Part shown: one piece after another, positions 18,127 to 26,556 of the stretch
Numbering within the stretch: the stretch's first letter is position 1
Layout of the letters: each line of letters starts with the position of its first letter
From: WLMZ01 sp038227995
GTDB lineage: Bacteria; Actinomycetota; Acidimicrobiia; Acidimicrobiales; Ilumatobacteraceae
Length of the DNA stretch: 64,000 nt
Assembly: GCA_038227995.1 (NCBI GenBank)
Contig: JBBRPP010000011.1
Span: 62,001 to 126,000, forward strand
Direction of reading: 5' to 3'
Translations under genes and position numbers: made by a program
The notes under the pieces: model-generated
What the model was told of the DNA's origin: nothing
Database searches by the model: none
The model's input: the letters and a program-made list of their open reading frames with translations, nothing else

Positions 18127-18732
18127 TCAGCCATTCTTGTCGAGAGACAGCTCTTGGCGCCCGATCAGGCGACGGATGTTCGAGGTGTGGCGCATCAGCA
18201 CCACCAGGCCGAGGGCGATGCTGGCGGCGATCTCCCAGCCGGGAGATCCGAGCACGGCTTCGCCGATCGGCAGCAGCGCGATGATCGCGAACGATCCGAG
18301 CGCGGCCTTCTTCGTCAGCCGGCTGACCCCGAACCACACGACGAGCAGGATCGGCGACACGATGGGCTGCATCACGAACATCGCGCCGCCGACCGTGGCG
18401 ACCCCTTTGCCGCCCTGGAAACGTGCGGTGCCGAAACGGCGCAGCACCGGAAACATGTGTCCGATCGCGGCAGCTGCGGCGCAGATGTAGCCGGCAGGTC
18501 GACCGATGAACAGCCACCCGCATGCAGCGGCGATCGCGCCCTTTGCTGCGTCGAGCACGAACACCGCGACGCCACTCTTCCAACCGAGCACCCGGCTGAC
18601 GTTCGACGCGCCCGGGTTGCCGGAGCCTTCTTTGGTGATGTCGACGCCGCGCGCTCGAGCGACCATGACCGCACTGGGAAACATGCCGACGATGTAGGCG
18701 GCCGGCACGAGGGCGACCAGCAGCCAGCTCAC
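18127..18732 (-). CDS. plsY: glycerol-3-phosphate acyltransferase PlsY
   Basis: A 201-residue integral membrane enzyme that transfers acyl from acyl-phosphate to glycerol-3-phosphate, making lysophosphatidic acid for phospholipids. The PlsY motifs are present: KEGSGNPGASNVSRVLG, GHMFPVLRRF followed by FQGGKGVAT, and ALGLVVLMRHTSNIRRL near the C-terminus. About five to seven membrane helices are predicted by eye. The GTG start at 18732 lies four bases after the mftC stop, so it appears cotranscribed with the mycofactocin genes. A longer frame to 18837 exists but would run inside mftC. Length matches the family. Confidence 0.95.
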   Translation of the reverse strand: MSWLLVALVPAAYIVGMFPSAVMVARARGVDITKEGSGNPGASNVSRVLGWKSGVAVFVLDAAKGAIAAACGWLFIGRPAGYICAAAAAIGHMFPVLRRFGTARFQGGKGVATVGGAMFVMQPIVSPILLVVWFGVSRLTKKAALGSFAIIALLPIGEAVLGSPGWEIAASIALGLVVLMRHTSNIRRLIGRQELSLDKNG

Positions 18733-18736
18733 GGGA

Positions 18737-19900
18737 TCAGCTTCGGACGAGAGTCGCGCTCGGGGTTCGCGTGGCGCCGAGTGTGATGCGCACCGGCTTG
18801 GTGTGGTCCATGCTCGGCTTCGGCGCGAGGGCAGCATCGACGCCGTTCGCGGTGAGATCGCCGTAGCCGTTGACGCACTCGGGGTCGGGACCGTCGAGCG
18901 GCAAGCCGGTGAAGAACTTGGCGGCCATGCAACCGCCCTGACACGCGTCGTAGCTGCCGCAGCTGCTGCACGCGCCGGCGGACTGAGGCTCGCGCAGTTC
19001 GAGGAACAGGTCGCTGTGCTTCCAGACCTGCGCGAAGCCGCCGGCGTCGCGGACGGATCCGGCCTTGAACTCGTCGTGGATCACGAACGGGCACGCATAC
19101 ACGTCGCCGATCGGGTCGATGAGGCACACCACGCGTCCGGCGCCACACATGTTCAGGCCGGGCAACGACTCGCCGAGCGCGTTGAGATGGAAGAACGAAT
19201 CGCCGGTCAACACGGGCAACTCGGCGTCGGGATCGGTGTGGATCAACAGCCAGTTGTAGATCTGCCGTTGCTGTGCGTTCGTGGGGTGGAGGTCGTGCCA
19301 GGAATCCGCGCCGCGACCGCTGGGGCGCAGCCGCGTGATGCGCAGCTGGGCGCCGTAGGAATCAGCCAACGCCTTGAACTCGTCGAGCTGGTCGACGTTG
19401 TGGCGGGTCACGACGACGCTGATCTTGAACGGACCGAAGCCGGCAGCCTTGAGGTTGTCCATCGCCCGGCGGGCCATGTCGTAGCTGCCCTCGCCGCGCA
19501 CCGCGTCGTTGGTCACCGCATCGGTTCCGTCGAGGCTGATCTGCACGTCGAGGTAGTCCATCGAGGCGAGTCGGCGGGCCTTCTCGGCGTCGATGAACGC
19601 GCCGTTCGTCGAGAACTTCACGCCGATGCCGCGACCGATCGCGTACTCGACCAGTTCGAAGAAGTCGCGCCGCACCATCGGCTCGCCGCCACCGATGTTG
19701 ATGTAGAACACCTGCAGGTCGTGCAATTCGTCGAGCACCTGTTTGGCCTCGGCCGTCGTGAGCTCGCGCGGGTCGCGTTGGCCGCTGGAGGACAGGCAGT
19801 GCACGCACTGCAGATTGCATGCGTACGTCAGCTCCCACGTGAGGCAGATGGGGGCATCGAGGCCACCCTTCAATTGGGAAACGAGTGACTCAACGCTCAC
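18737..19900 (-). CDS. mftC: mycofactocin radical SAM maturase MftC
   Basis: A 387-residue radical SAM peptide-modifying enzyme. In characterised systems it oxidatively decarboxylates the C-terminal Tyr of MftA and then forms the Val-Tyr crosslink. The SAM cluster motif is YACNLQCVHC (C28, C32, C35), with the glycine-rich INIGGGEPM and KFSTNGAFID segments behind it. A SPASM-type C-terminus carries further cysteines (CGAGRVVC, YACPF, CSSCGSYDACQGGCMA). The GTG start at 19900 has GGAGG seven bases upstream and overlaps mftB by 11 bases. It lies between mftB and plsY. Confidence 0.96.
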   Translation of the reverse strand: MSVESLVSQLKGGLDAPICLTWELTYACNLQCVHCLSSSGQRDPRELTTAEAKQVLDELHDLQVFYINIGGGEPMVRRDFFELVEYAIGRGIGVKFSTNGAFIDAEKARRLASMDYLDVQISLDGTDAVTNDAVRGEGSYDMARRAMDNLKAAGFGPFKISVVVTRHNVDQLDEFKALADSYGAQLRITRLRPSGRGADSWHDLHPTNAQQRQIYNWLLIHTDPDAELPVLTGDSFFHLNALGESLPGLNMCGAGRVVCLIDPIGDVYACPFVIHDEFKAGSVRDAGGFAQVWKHSDLFLELREPQSAGACSSCGSYDACQGGCMAAKFFTGLPLDGPDPECVNGYGDLTANGVDAALAPKPSMDHTKPVRITLGATRTPSATLVRS

Positions 19901-20153
19901 GGACGACCTCCGACGACTTCAGGGATTCGAACGCGGTGGCGAAGCTGTTCCACCGCGTCGGTGAGATGTCGCAAGCGACGAGTGTCGCCTGCAGCGACGG
20001 ATGATCGCCCAACTGCTGGGCGACCCGCACCATGTCGGGATGCTTGAGGAACACGAGCCGACGATTGCCGTAGTTGTACGCCAGCGCGCCGAATGGTTCG
20101 GGTCGGATCGCGACCTGCGGATTGAGTTCGAGAGCCGCGTCGAGCACGGTCAT
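19890..20153 (-). CDS. mftB: mycofactocin RiPP recognition element protein MftB
   Basis: An 87-residue PqqD-like peptide chaperone that binds the MftA leader and presents it to MftC. The family core NPQVAIRPEPFGALAYNYGN and RRLVFLKHPD is clear. ATG 20153 aligns with the usual N-terminus; a GTG at 20189 would add 12 residues and overlap mftA by 16 bases. Neither start has an evident Shine-Dalgarno, so coupling to mftA translation is likely. Its end overlaps mftC. Confidence 0.93.
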   Translation of the reverse strand: MTVLDAALELNPQVAIRPEPFGALAYNYGNRRLVFLKHPDMVRVAQQLGDHPSLQATLVACDISPTRWNSFATAFESLKSSEVVRER

Positions 20154-20173
20154 CAACAGAGTGTCGACGACGT

Positions 20174-20287
20174 CTAGTAGACGCCGCACATGCCGTCGAT
20201 GGAGATCTCCTCGACCAGCAGTTCTTCTTCGACGAACTCCGCGGAGTCGGCGGCGGTGTCATCGGCAACCATTGTCGTCTCGTCCAT
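20174..20287 (-). CDS. mftA: mycofactocin precursor peptide MftA
   Basis: A 37-residue peptide, ATG 20287 to TAG 20174, with GGGAGG about six bases before the start. It has an acidic leader (MDETTMVADD, then FVEEELLVEE) and ends in ISIDGMCGVY. The C-terminal Val-Tyr pair after IDGMCG is the hallmark of mycofactocin precursors; those two residues become the redox core after MftC crosslinking and MftE cleavage. It is the first gene of the tight mftA-mftB-mftC-plsY run. mftD, mftE and mftF are not in this window. Confidence 0.96.
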   Translation of the reverse strand: MDETTMVADDTAADSAEFVEEELLVEEISIDGMCGVY

Positions 20288-20321
20288 CAAGAACCTCCCG
20301 TGCGAGCCCAGAGACCGAACG

Positions 20322-21050
20322 CTACGGCGTGGCGCCGCGTTTCGCCAACATCGCGGTCATCAGTGCGATCTCCGATTCCTGACCGTTGACGATGCTGGTC
20401 GCCAATTGGACGACATCGGGGCGTGCCGAGCGAGCGAGGACGGCTCCGGCCATGTCGACGCCGGCGCGATGGTGGGCGATCATCAGCCGCAGGAACGACA
20501 CTTCGGCGTCGGCGATGGGCAGTGTGCTCAGCGCCGAGACCTCGGGGCGGGTCGCCATGCCCGGCATTCTCCCGTCGGCGCCCATGACCATCGTCCCTGG
20601 CGTCCCTGATCCGCTGGTCATGTCCATGCCGGGCATCGAGACCGACGTGTCCATCGCGATGATGTTGTCCGAGCGGATCCACGCCATGGCGGGCGTGGTC
20701 GACGTCTGGGTCAGGCCCCACTCGTCGAGCCAGCCGCTCATCCGGCCGATCTGAGCCTGTTGACCGAGCGCGATGTTGGTCGCGAGGATCTTCAGGTCGG
20801 CGTCCGTCGTCCGATCGCGGATCGCCTCGGCCATCGCGACCGCCTGAGAGTGATGCACCGACATGTCACGCGCGAATCCGGCCTCGGGCGATGTATTGCC
20901 GGGCAGCGTCGCGGTCGATGCCGATGCCGATGCCGATGCCGATGCCGATGTCGGTGCGGACGCGGCGTGCTCGTGAGTCGAGCTGCTGCACGCCGCAGCG
21001 CCGACCGACATCAAGACGGTGAGCAGTGCGAACGCTGCGAGACGTCTCAT
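20322..21050 (-). CDS. DUF305 family lipoprotein
   Basis: A 242-residue exported protein. The N-terminus MRRLAAFALLTVLMSVG with AAACSSS is a lipoprotein signal. A Ser/Ala low-complexity stretch (encoded by a GATGCC repeat) precedes two ferritin-like DUF305 halves with the motifs DMSVHHSQAVAMAEAIRDRT and FLRLMIAHHRAGVDMA. It is rich in His and Met (MPGMDM), which suits metal binding, often copper, in this family. Its ATG overlaps the upstream DUF3105 gene (ATGA), and it ends 34 bp before mftA on the same strand. Confidence 0.9.
   Translation of the reverse strand: MRRLAAFALLTVLMSVGAAACSSSTHEHAASAPTSASASASASASTATLPGNTSPEAGFARDMSVHHSQAVAMAEAIRDRTTDADLKILATNIALGQQAQIGRMSGWLDEWGLTQTSTTPAMAWIRSDNIIAMDTSVSMPGMDMTSGSGTPGTMVMGADGRMPGMATRPEVSALSTLPIADAEVSFLRLMIAHHRAGVDMAGAVLARSARPDVVQLATSIVNGQESEIALMTAMLAKRGATP
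20917..20952. repeat. hexanucleotide GATGCC repeat in DUF305 gene
   Basis: Five GATGCC units followed by GATGTC encode an alternating Ser-Ala linker after the lipid-anchored N-terminus on the minus strand. Copy-number change would stay in frame. Confidence 0.8.
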
Positions 21051-21619
21051 CCGATCGGGTTGCCGACGCCGCCGCTGCATGTCACGCCGAGCTCGGGCGT
21101 CTGCGGGCCTTCCTGGTACTTCGTCACGAACTCGGCGATCCGAGGATCGGTGACCGATTCGAGCCGCAGCTGCTTGCCCCACGCGGTGAGGACGACAGTG
21201 TCGGTCAGGCCCGTGTAGGGCGTGACGAGGATGTGGGTTTGGTTGAGCGCGAACGCCGCGAGCACCGCCACCTGATCCGCAGCGAGGCCGGGCCGGTACG
21301 CGATCCACACGGCGCCGTGCTCGAGCGAGTGCACTGCGTTCCCGTCCGCAACCGGCTCGTTGTAGACACCGCAGTTCTGCCAGACCGACAGGTGATCTCC
21401 GCCGACCGGGGGAGACTGGGTGTAGGTCGGGTTGGGGACGTGAGTTCGGGTCAAGCCGGTGAAGGTCTGGACGCCGGGGATCTCGGCAACGGTCGTCGAC
21501 GTCGCCGATGGCGCCACCGATGACGGCGAACCGGACTTCGAGTCGCTGCTGCATCCAGCGAGACCGATGATCGACGAGATCGATGCGATCGATGCGGCGA
21601 GGATGAGCCTGGATTTCAC
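21047..21619 (-). CDS. DUF3105 family lipoprotein
   Basis: A 190-residue exported protein with a lipobox (IIGLAGCSSDSK). The DUF3105 core is visible in HVPNPTYTQSPPVGGDHLSV, QNCGVYNEPV, AVHSLEHGAVWIAYRP and ILVTPYTGL. Members are often neighbours of DUF305 or copper-handling genes; function is unproven. The GTG start at 21619 was chosen because the signal peptide begins there (VKSRLILAASIAS); a longer frame to 21751 would add a non-secretory N-terminus and overlap the divergent helicase. It is coupled to DUF305 by a four-base overlap. Confidence 0.9.
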   Translation of the reverse strand: MKSRLILAASIASISSIIGLAGCSSDSKSGSPSSVAPSATSTTVAEIPGVQTFTGLTRTHVPNPTYTQSPPVGGDHLSVWQNCGVYNEPVADGNAVHSLEHGAVWIAYRPGLAADQVAVLAAFALNQTHILVTPYTGLTDTVVLTAWGKQLRLESVTDPRIAEFVTKYQEGPQTPELGVTCSGGVGNPIG

Positions 21620-21738
21620 GGCGAAAGCATGCCAGCAAATCTCTGGCGCCGGACCGCGGTCTGGATTACGATCGTCTACCCCTCGGCGCAGCACCTTCGT
21701 TCGCGCGCGGGTCGCATCGCCTGTCGCGACGTTTCCGC

Positions 21739-23754
21739 ATGCCAGACACACCTCTCTTCCCCGACCTCGAACGCGAGCGCGCCCAACTGGCGTACTCGCG
21801 CGCGTGTCGCGACGCGATGATCGAGATGTTCGAGCGCGTCGATCCGAAGGATTCGGCCGACGAGTTCACCAAGGAGTACATCGAGGTCACCGTCGAGGAA
21901 GCGCTCGAAGATCTGCGTTCGCCCGGTGCCGGTGACTTCTTCGGGCGCATCGACGAGGCAGCGCCCACCGCCCAGGGTGGCAACGCCGACGTGTGGTACA
22001 TCGGGCGGCGTCACATCGAGGACGGCAAGCACGACCCCGTGGTGATCGACTGGCGGGCGCCGATCGCGGCGCCGTTCTACCGCGCAACGGTGCACGACTC
22101 GTTCGGGCTCAGACATCGGCGGCGGTTCATGCTGGCCGACGGCGAGATCACCGCGTACCTCGACGAGCAACTCGACGACCCCGATTCAGCCGATGCCGGC
22201 AGCGGCATCCCCGATCCGGTGCTGGCCGAGATCGGGGCCGCACGAACCGGCGCGATGCGCGAGATCGTCGCCACGATCCAGGCCGAGCAGGACGTCGTGA
22301 TCCGCGCCCCGATGCAGCAGGCGTTGATCGTTCAGGGCGGGCCGGGCACCGGCAAGACGGCCGTCGGCCTGCACCGTGCCGCGTACTTGCTGTTCGAACA
22401 CCGCCGTCGGCTGGCGTCGGAAGGCGTGCTGGTGGTCGGCCCGAACCAGGTCTTCCTCGACTACATCGGCAACGTGTTGCCATCACTGGGTGAGCGCAGC
22501 GTGCAACAGCGAACCGTGCTCGACCTCTGCGTGCCGCGCGTCGAGATCGGAGCGACCGACGACGTCGATGCAGCTCGACTCAAGGGTGATCCTCGCCTGC
22601 TCGACGTGTTGCAACGGGCCGTGCTGGCCGGCATCAAGCGCCCGAAGGAGACGATTCGCGTCCCGATCGGCGCGCGCACGATCGTTGTCGAACCCGACGA
22701 GTTCAGTGGCTGGATCGATGCGGCACTCGGTGGCTCGGCGACCAGTCGTCCACTGAATCGGCGCCGCGATGCACTGAAGGCGATCGCCGAGCGCGAGATG
22801 CTGCGACGCACGGACAAGGACGACGCGTGGAGCAAGGCCAAGCCATTGCGCGACGCAGTGACTGCGGCGTGGCCGACGCAGCAGCCGAAGGCGGTGCTGC
22901 AGCGGCTGTTCGGCAGCGACGACGCGTTGGCCGCCGCGGCCGATGGATTGCTCTCCGCCGCCGAGCAGGCGCTGTTGCTGGCAGGCGGCAAGCCGGGTAC
23001 GAAGAAGCGGCCGTGGACCGCCGCCGATCAATTGTTGCTCGACGAGATCAACTCGTTGCTCAACGGTCCGCCGTTCCTGTTCGGCCACGTCGTCGTCGAC
23101 GAGGCACAGGATCAGTCTGCGATCGGGCTTCGTGTGATCGGCCGGCGCGGGCCGGGCGGGTCGTTCACGATCCTCGGCGACCTCGCTCAATCAACGACTC
23201 CAGCGGGCCAGCAGGAGTGGCCGGTTGTCGCCCAGTACCTCGGTGCGGGTGCATACGAAGTCGCTCACCTGACCATCGGCTACCGCGTCCCGGAACCGGT
23301 GTTGGCGGTCGCCAACAAGCTGTTGCCGTTCACCGCTGTCGATGCGATGGCCAGCCGAAGCGTGCGTCTCGAGGGCGAGGCGCCGACGATGCGCGTGGTC
23401 TCGTCCGCAGACCTTGCGAACGCCGTGGCGGAGGAAGTCCTCACCGCTCGTCACCGTCACCCGCTGACGGGCGTCGTCGCGCCGGCTCGCCTGCACGACC
23501 AGATCACGGCAGCGTTGGCCGATCGTTCGCTCGCCGCGGTCACCCACGTGCAGGACGTGGCTCGCAGCGAGATCCCGATGTTCACGGCCGAAGCGGTGAA
23601 GGGCCTCGAGTTCGACGCAGTGGTTGTCGTGAACCCCGCCGAGGTCTTCGACGGAACCCCTCGCGGCGCCCGTTTGCTGTACGTCGCGATGACCCGGGCC
23701 GTGCAGATCCTGCGAATGGTCGGCGACGCAGCCTTCGACGCGAATGGGATGTAA
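21739..23754 (+). CDS. UvrD/Rep-like ATPase, HelD family
   Basis: A 671-residue superfamily 1 ATPase. An N-terminal helical region with a DFFGRID segment and VIDWRAPIAAPFYRA precedes Walker A QGGPGTGKTAVGLHRAAYLL; Walker B is HVVVDEAQDQS, with GDLAQST, GYRVPEPV and the C-terminal AVKGLEFDAVVVVN and LLYVAMTRA motifs. The N-terminus and VIDWRAP are typical of the HelD/HelR proteins, which bind RNA polymerase and help recycle stalled complexes; related forms give rifampicin resistance. Enzymatic helicase activity is not assured. It is divergent from the DUF3105 gene and 35 bp upstream of the first alcohol dehydrogenase. Confidence 0.9.
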   Translation: MPDTPLFPDLERERAQLAYSRACRDAMIEMFERVDPKDSADEFTKEYIEVTVEEALEDLRSPGAGDFFGRIDEAAPTAQGGNADVWYIGRRHIEDGKHDPVVIDWRAPIAAPFYRATVHDSFGLRHRRRFMLADGEITAYLDEQLDDPDSADAGSGIPDPVLAEIGAARTGAMREIVATIQAEQDVVIRAPMQQALIVQGGPGTGKTAVGLHRAAYLLFEHRRRLASEGVLVVGPNQVFLDYIGNVLPSLGERSVQQRTVLDLCVPRVEIGATDDVDAARLKGDPRLLDVLQRAVLAGIKRPKETIRVPIGARTIVVEPDEFSGWIDAALGGSATSRPLNRRRDALKAIAEREMLRRTDKDDAWSKAKPLRDAVTAAWPTQQPKAVLQRLFGSDDALAAAADGLLSAAEQALLLAGGKPGTKKRPWTAADQLLLDEINSLLNGPPFLFGHVVVDEAQDQSAIGLRVIGRRGPGGSFTILGDLAQSTTPAGQQEWPVVAQYLGAGAYEVAHLTIGYRVPEPVLAVANKLLPFTAVDAMASRSVRLEGEAPTMRVVSSADLANAVAEEVLTARHRHPLTGVVAPARLHDQITAALADRSLAAVTHVQDVARSEIPMFTAEAVKGLEFDAVVVVNPAEVFDGTPRGARLLYVAMTRAVQILRMVGDAAFDANGM

Positions 23755-23789
23755 CGTCTCGCGCAGCACTCGTCACCTTGGGGGTAACC

Positions 23790-24902
23790 GTGAAGACCAA
23801 AGCCGCGATCCTGTGGGAAACCAACACGCCGTGGAGCGTCGAAGAGATCGAGCTCGATCCGCCGGGTCACGGTGAGGTTCTCGTCAAGCTTGCGGCTTCG
23901 GGACTCTGCCACAGCGACGAGCATCTGGTCACCGGCGACCTGCCGTTCGCGCTGCCGATCATCGGTGGGCACGAAGGTGCCGGCGTCGTCCAAGAAGTAG
24001 GCGAAGGTGTGAGCTGGCTCGCCGTGGGCGACCACGTCGTGTTCGGTTTCATCCCCAGCTGTGGTCGTTGCGTGAGCTGCTCGACCGGGCATCAGAACCT
24101 CTGTGACCTCGGCGCACTGATGGGTCTCGGCCGCCAGATCACCGACGGCGGATCGCGCCACCACGCCAAGGGCCAGGACCTCGGCCTGATGTGCCTGCTC
24201 GGCACCTTCGCTCACCACACCGTCGTCAACGAGGCCAGCTGCATCAAGATCGAGAACGACGTACCGCTGGATCGGGCATGCCTGCTCGGATGCGGTGTCG
24301 TGACAGGTTGGGGCAGCAGTGTCTACGCCGCCGAGGTGACGCCCGGCGACACCGTGGCGGTCGTCGGTGCCGGCGGCATCGGATCGAATGCGATCCAGGG
24401 CGCGCGTCTGGCCGGCGCCAAGCGCATCATCGCGATCGATCCCGTCGAATACAAGCGGGAGAAGGCGATGGAGTTCGGGGCGACGCACACCGCAGCGAGC
24501 ATGACCGAAGCCTTGCCGCTGATCCAGGAACTGACGTGGGGCACGATGGCCAACAAGGTCATCATGACCATGGGCGTCGGATCCGGCGCGGTGCTGGGCG
24601 AAGCACTGGCGCTGACCGCCAAGCGCGGCCGCGTCGTCGTCACGAACATCCACCCGGCGATGGAGTTCAGTGCCAACGTCAGCCTGCTCGATCTGACCCT
24701 GATGGAGAAGCAGGTCGTTGGCTCGCTGTTCGGTTCGGGGAACCCTCGCGCCGACATCCCGAAGCTGCTCGGCCTGTACCGCGAGGGCCAGATCGATCTC
24801 GACGGTCTCGTCACCCACGAGTACACCCTGGACACCGTCAACGAGGGCTACGAGGCGATGCGCGAGGGCAACACCATCCGCGGCGTCATGAAGTACGACT
24901 GA
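23790..24902 (+). CDS. NDMA-dependent (mycofactocin-linked) zinc alcohol dehydrogenase 1
   Basis: A 370-residue medium-chain dehydrogenase of the Rxyl_3153/NDMA-dependent type, whose tightly held NAD is thought to be reoxidised by mycofactocin. Catalytic zinc ligands are in GLCHSDEH and GGHEGAG, the structural zinc site is CGRCVSCSTGHQNLC, and the Rossmann motif is VVGAGGIGSNAIQGARLAGA. The GTG start at 23790 has GGGGGT upstream. TAACGT at 23752-23757, overlapping the helicase stop, is a possible -10. The mftABC locus lies about 3.5 kb away, supporting a mycofactocin link. The last 17 bases overlap the convergent glycosyltransferase gene. Confidence 0.95.
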   Translation: MKTKAAILWETNTPWSVEEIELDPPGHGEVLVKLAASGLCHSDEHLVTGDLPFALPIIGGHEGAGVVQEVGEGVSWLAVGDHVVFGFIPSCGRCVSCSTGHQNLCDLGALMGLGRQITDGGSRHHAKGQDLGLMCLLGTFAHHTVVNEASCIKIENDVPLDRACLLGCGVVTGWGSSVYAAEVTPGDTVAVVGAGGIGSNAIQGARLAGAKRIIAIDPVEYKREKAMEFGATHTAASMTEALPLIQELTWGTMANKVIMTMGVGSGAVLGEALALTAKRGRVVVTNIHPAMEFSANVSLLDLTLMEKQVVGSLFGSGNPRADIPKLLGLYREGQIDLDGLVTHEYTLDTVNEGYEAMREGNTIRGVMKYD

Positions 24903-26427
24903 CCCGCTCGAGCACCTCCATGCCGGCGACGAAACCGTCGGACACATAGTCGTTGGCGAGGATCTGCGCGATCGCGCCCGACGGGTCACACGACGCTGGC
25001 GGCTCGTACAGCGCGACGTAGCGGGGGCCGGTCGGCGACGACAGCAGTGAGCGCAACAGCGTCAGTGCGCCGGGCACCGTCTTCACCCCGTCCTCCCACA
25101 GATAGGGGTAGGGCGGGTCCTCGTGCGCATCGGCGTAGAACGCCGCGCTCGCGCAGAGCGCGTACATCACGTCGTCCGGTTCCCTGTTCGCGTTGAACCA
25201 CTTCGCGAGCTGTTCGTTCGCAGTGAGGCGTCCGTCGTCGCTGGCCGCGACCGGCGCCTGGGTGTCGCTCATGTCGAGGATGCGGATCGCCGACACGGCA
25301 CCCGGGAGCAGCGCAATCGTGGCAATGATGACGGAGACGTGGGGTCGCACCCATCGCGCCAGCATGACGGCAGCAACGGCCGAGATCGCGGGGCACAGGG
25401 TCACCCAGTAGTGGCGGTGGAACTGGCCGCCGGTCGCGAACGCCGCGGCCGCAGCGATGAGCCACAACGCGAACAGGACCCACGTGCCATCGCCGCGGTC
25501 GACAGCGTCTCGGGGCGCCCGCACCCGACTCGCGATGTGCTGGACGGCGAACCCGGCCGCGCCGACAGCGATGATCACCACGAGCGGCCCGAGGATCGGG
25601 CGGGCGATCCGCTCGGTGACGTGGAACCGGTTCCAGTCGGCACCCTTGAGCGCGCTGCGACTGTCGAGCCGATAGCCGGCGAACGCATACCACCACCGAT
25701 GCCATCCGGTGAGCGCGCCGTGAATCGCGAGGACGCCGATGACACCGACGCATCCCGCGCTGATCAGCAGAGCGGCGCGCAACGCATCGCGGAACGAACG
25801 CCACTTGAAGATGATCGCCAACACCAACCACAGCAGCAGCGCGACAACGCCTTCATACCCCGACTGCTTGATCGACAACGCGCAGCCGGCGAGCACGCCG
25901 CTGGCGACGAACACCCACCATCGTCCGTCGCGCTGCAGCGCGATGCACCCCACGGCGAGGCCCGCGACTGCGACAGCGCCGCTGAGGAGTTCGCCGTTGG
26001 CGATGTGGCCCTCGATCGCAGGGTTCGACGCGGTGACACCGATGAACACCGCGGCGATCGCGCCGGCCCGGCGGCTGACAAGTGTCGTCGCGACGGACGC
26101 AACCGAGACCACGAGCAGGATGCCGAAGAGCATCGCCATGATCCGCACCGAGGCCGTGCTGCCGCCGGCGATCCAGTCCCAGAAGCGGAACACGATGAGC
26201 AGTCCCTGGGGCCGATCGACCCACACGTCGCGGTAGAGCACCTTGCCGTGTCCCCATGCCCGGGCGATCGCGATGAATCCACCTTCGTCGGTGGTCACCG
26301 GCGTCCAGTACATCCGCAGCCGAAGGCCGATCGAGAGCACGACGCCGAGGCCCACCCACGCACGGGACAATCGGACCCGGTCGGTTTCGGCCCCCGCCTC
26401 TGTCACGTCGTCACTGATGGCGAACAT
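24886..26427 (-). CDS. membrane glycosyltransferase, GT39/ArnT-like
   Basis: A 513-residue polytopic membrane protein with about ten hydrophobic helices. The first lumenal loop has TTDEGGFIAIARAWGHGKVLY and VWVDRPQGLLI, the acidic and DRPQ-type signature of dolichyl- or polyprenyl-phosphate-sugar transferases (PMT/ArnT/GT39). A hydrophilic C-terminal domain (about residues 400-513) follows. It probably moves a sugar from a lipid carrier to a protein, lipid or wall acceptor. The start at ATG 26427 was chosen; a longer frame to 26502 has a hydrophilic, unlikely N-terminus. It sits between, and divergent or convergent to, two alcohol dehydrogenases. Confidence 0.8.
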   Translation of the reverse strand: MFAISDDVTEAGAETDRVRLSRAWVGLGVVLSIGLRLRMYWTPVTTDEGGFIAIARAWGHGKVLYRDVWVDRPQGLLIVFRFWDWIAGGSTASVRIMAMLFGILLVVSVASVATTLVSRRAGAIAAVFIGVTASNPAIEGHIANGELLSGAVAVAGLAVGCIALQRDGRWWVFVASGVLAGCALSIKQSGYEGVVALLLWLVLAIIFKWRSFRDALRAALLISAGCVGVIGVLAIHGALTGWHRWWYAFAGYRLDSRSALKGADWNRFHVTERIARPILGPLVVIIAVGAAGFAVQHIASRVRAPRDAVDRGDGTWVLFALWLIAAAAAFATGGQFHRHYWVTLCPAISAVAAVMLARWVRPHVSVIIATIALLPGAVSAIRILDMSDTQAPVAASDDGRLTANEQLAKWFNANREPDDVMYALCASAAFYADAHEDPPYPYLWEDGVKTVPGALTLLRSLLSSPTGPRYVALYEPPASCDPSGAIAQILANDYVSDGFVAGMEVLERVSRTS

Positions 26428-26556
26428 TCTGGCTGGTCGCGGCGCACGCGTGTGGTCGTCTCGGATGTGCTTGTGGTCACCGATGCGGTCGGTTCTTCCC
26501 ACACACGGACTGCCCGATACATTGCAAGCATCTCGTCCTAATGGGGGTCATTGATC

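Noticed and set aside
18737..20287. Further mycofactocin genes mftD, mftE, mftF or the regulator mftR next to mftABC
   Set aside because: None of the neighbours has their motifs; upstream are DUF305/DUF3105 and downstream plsY.
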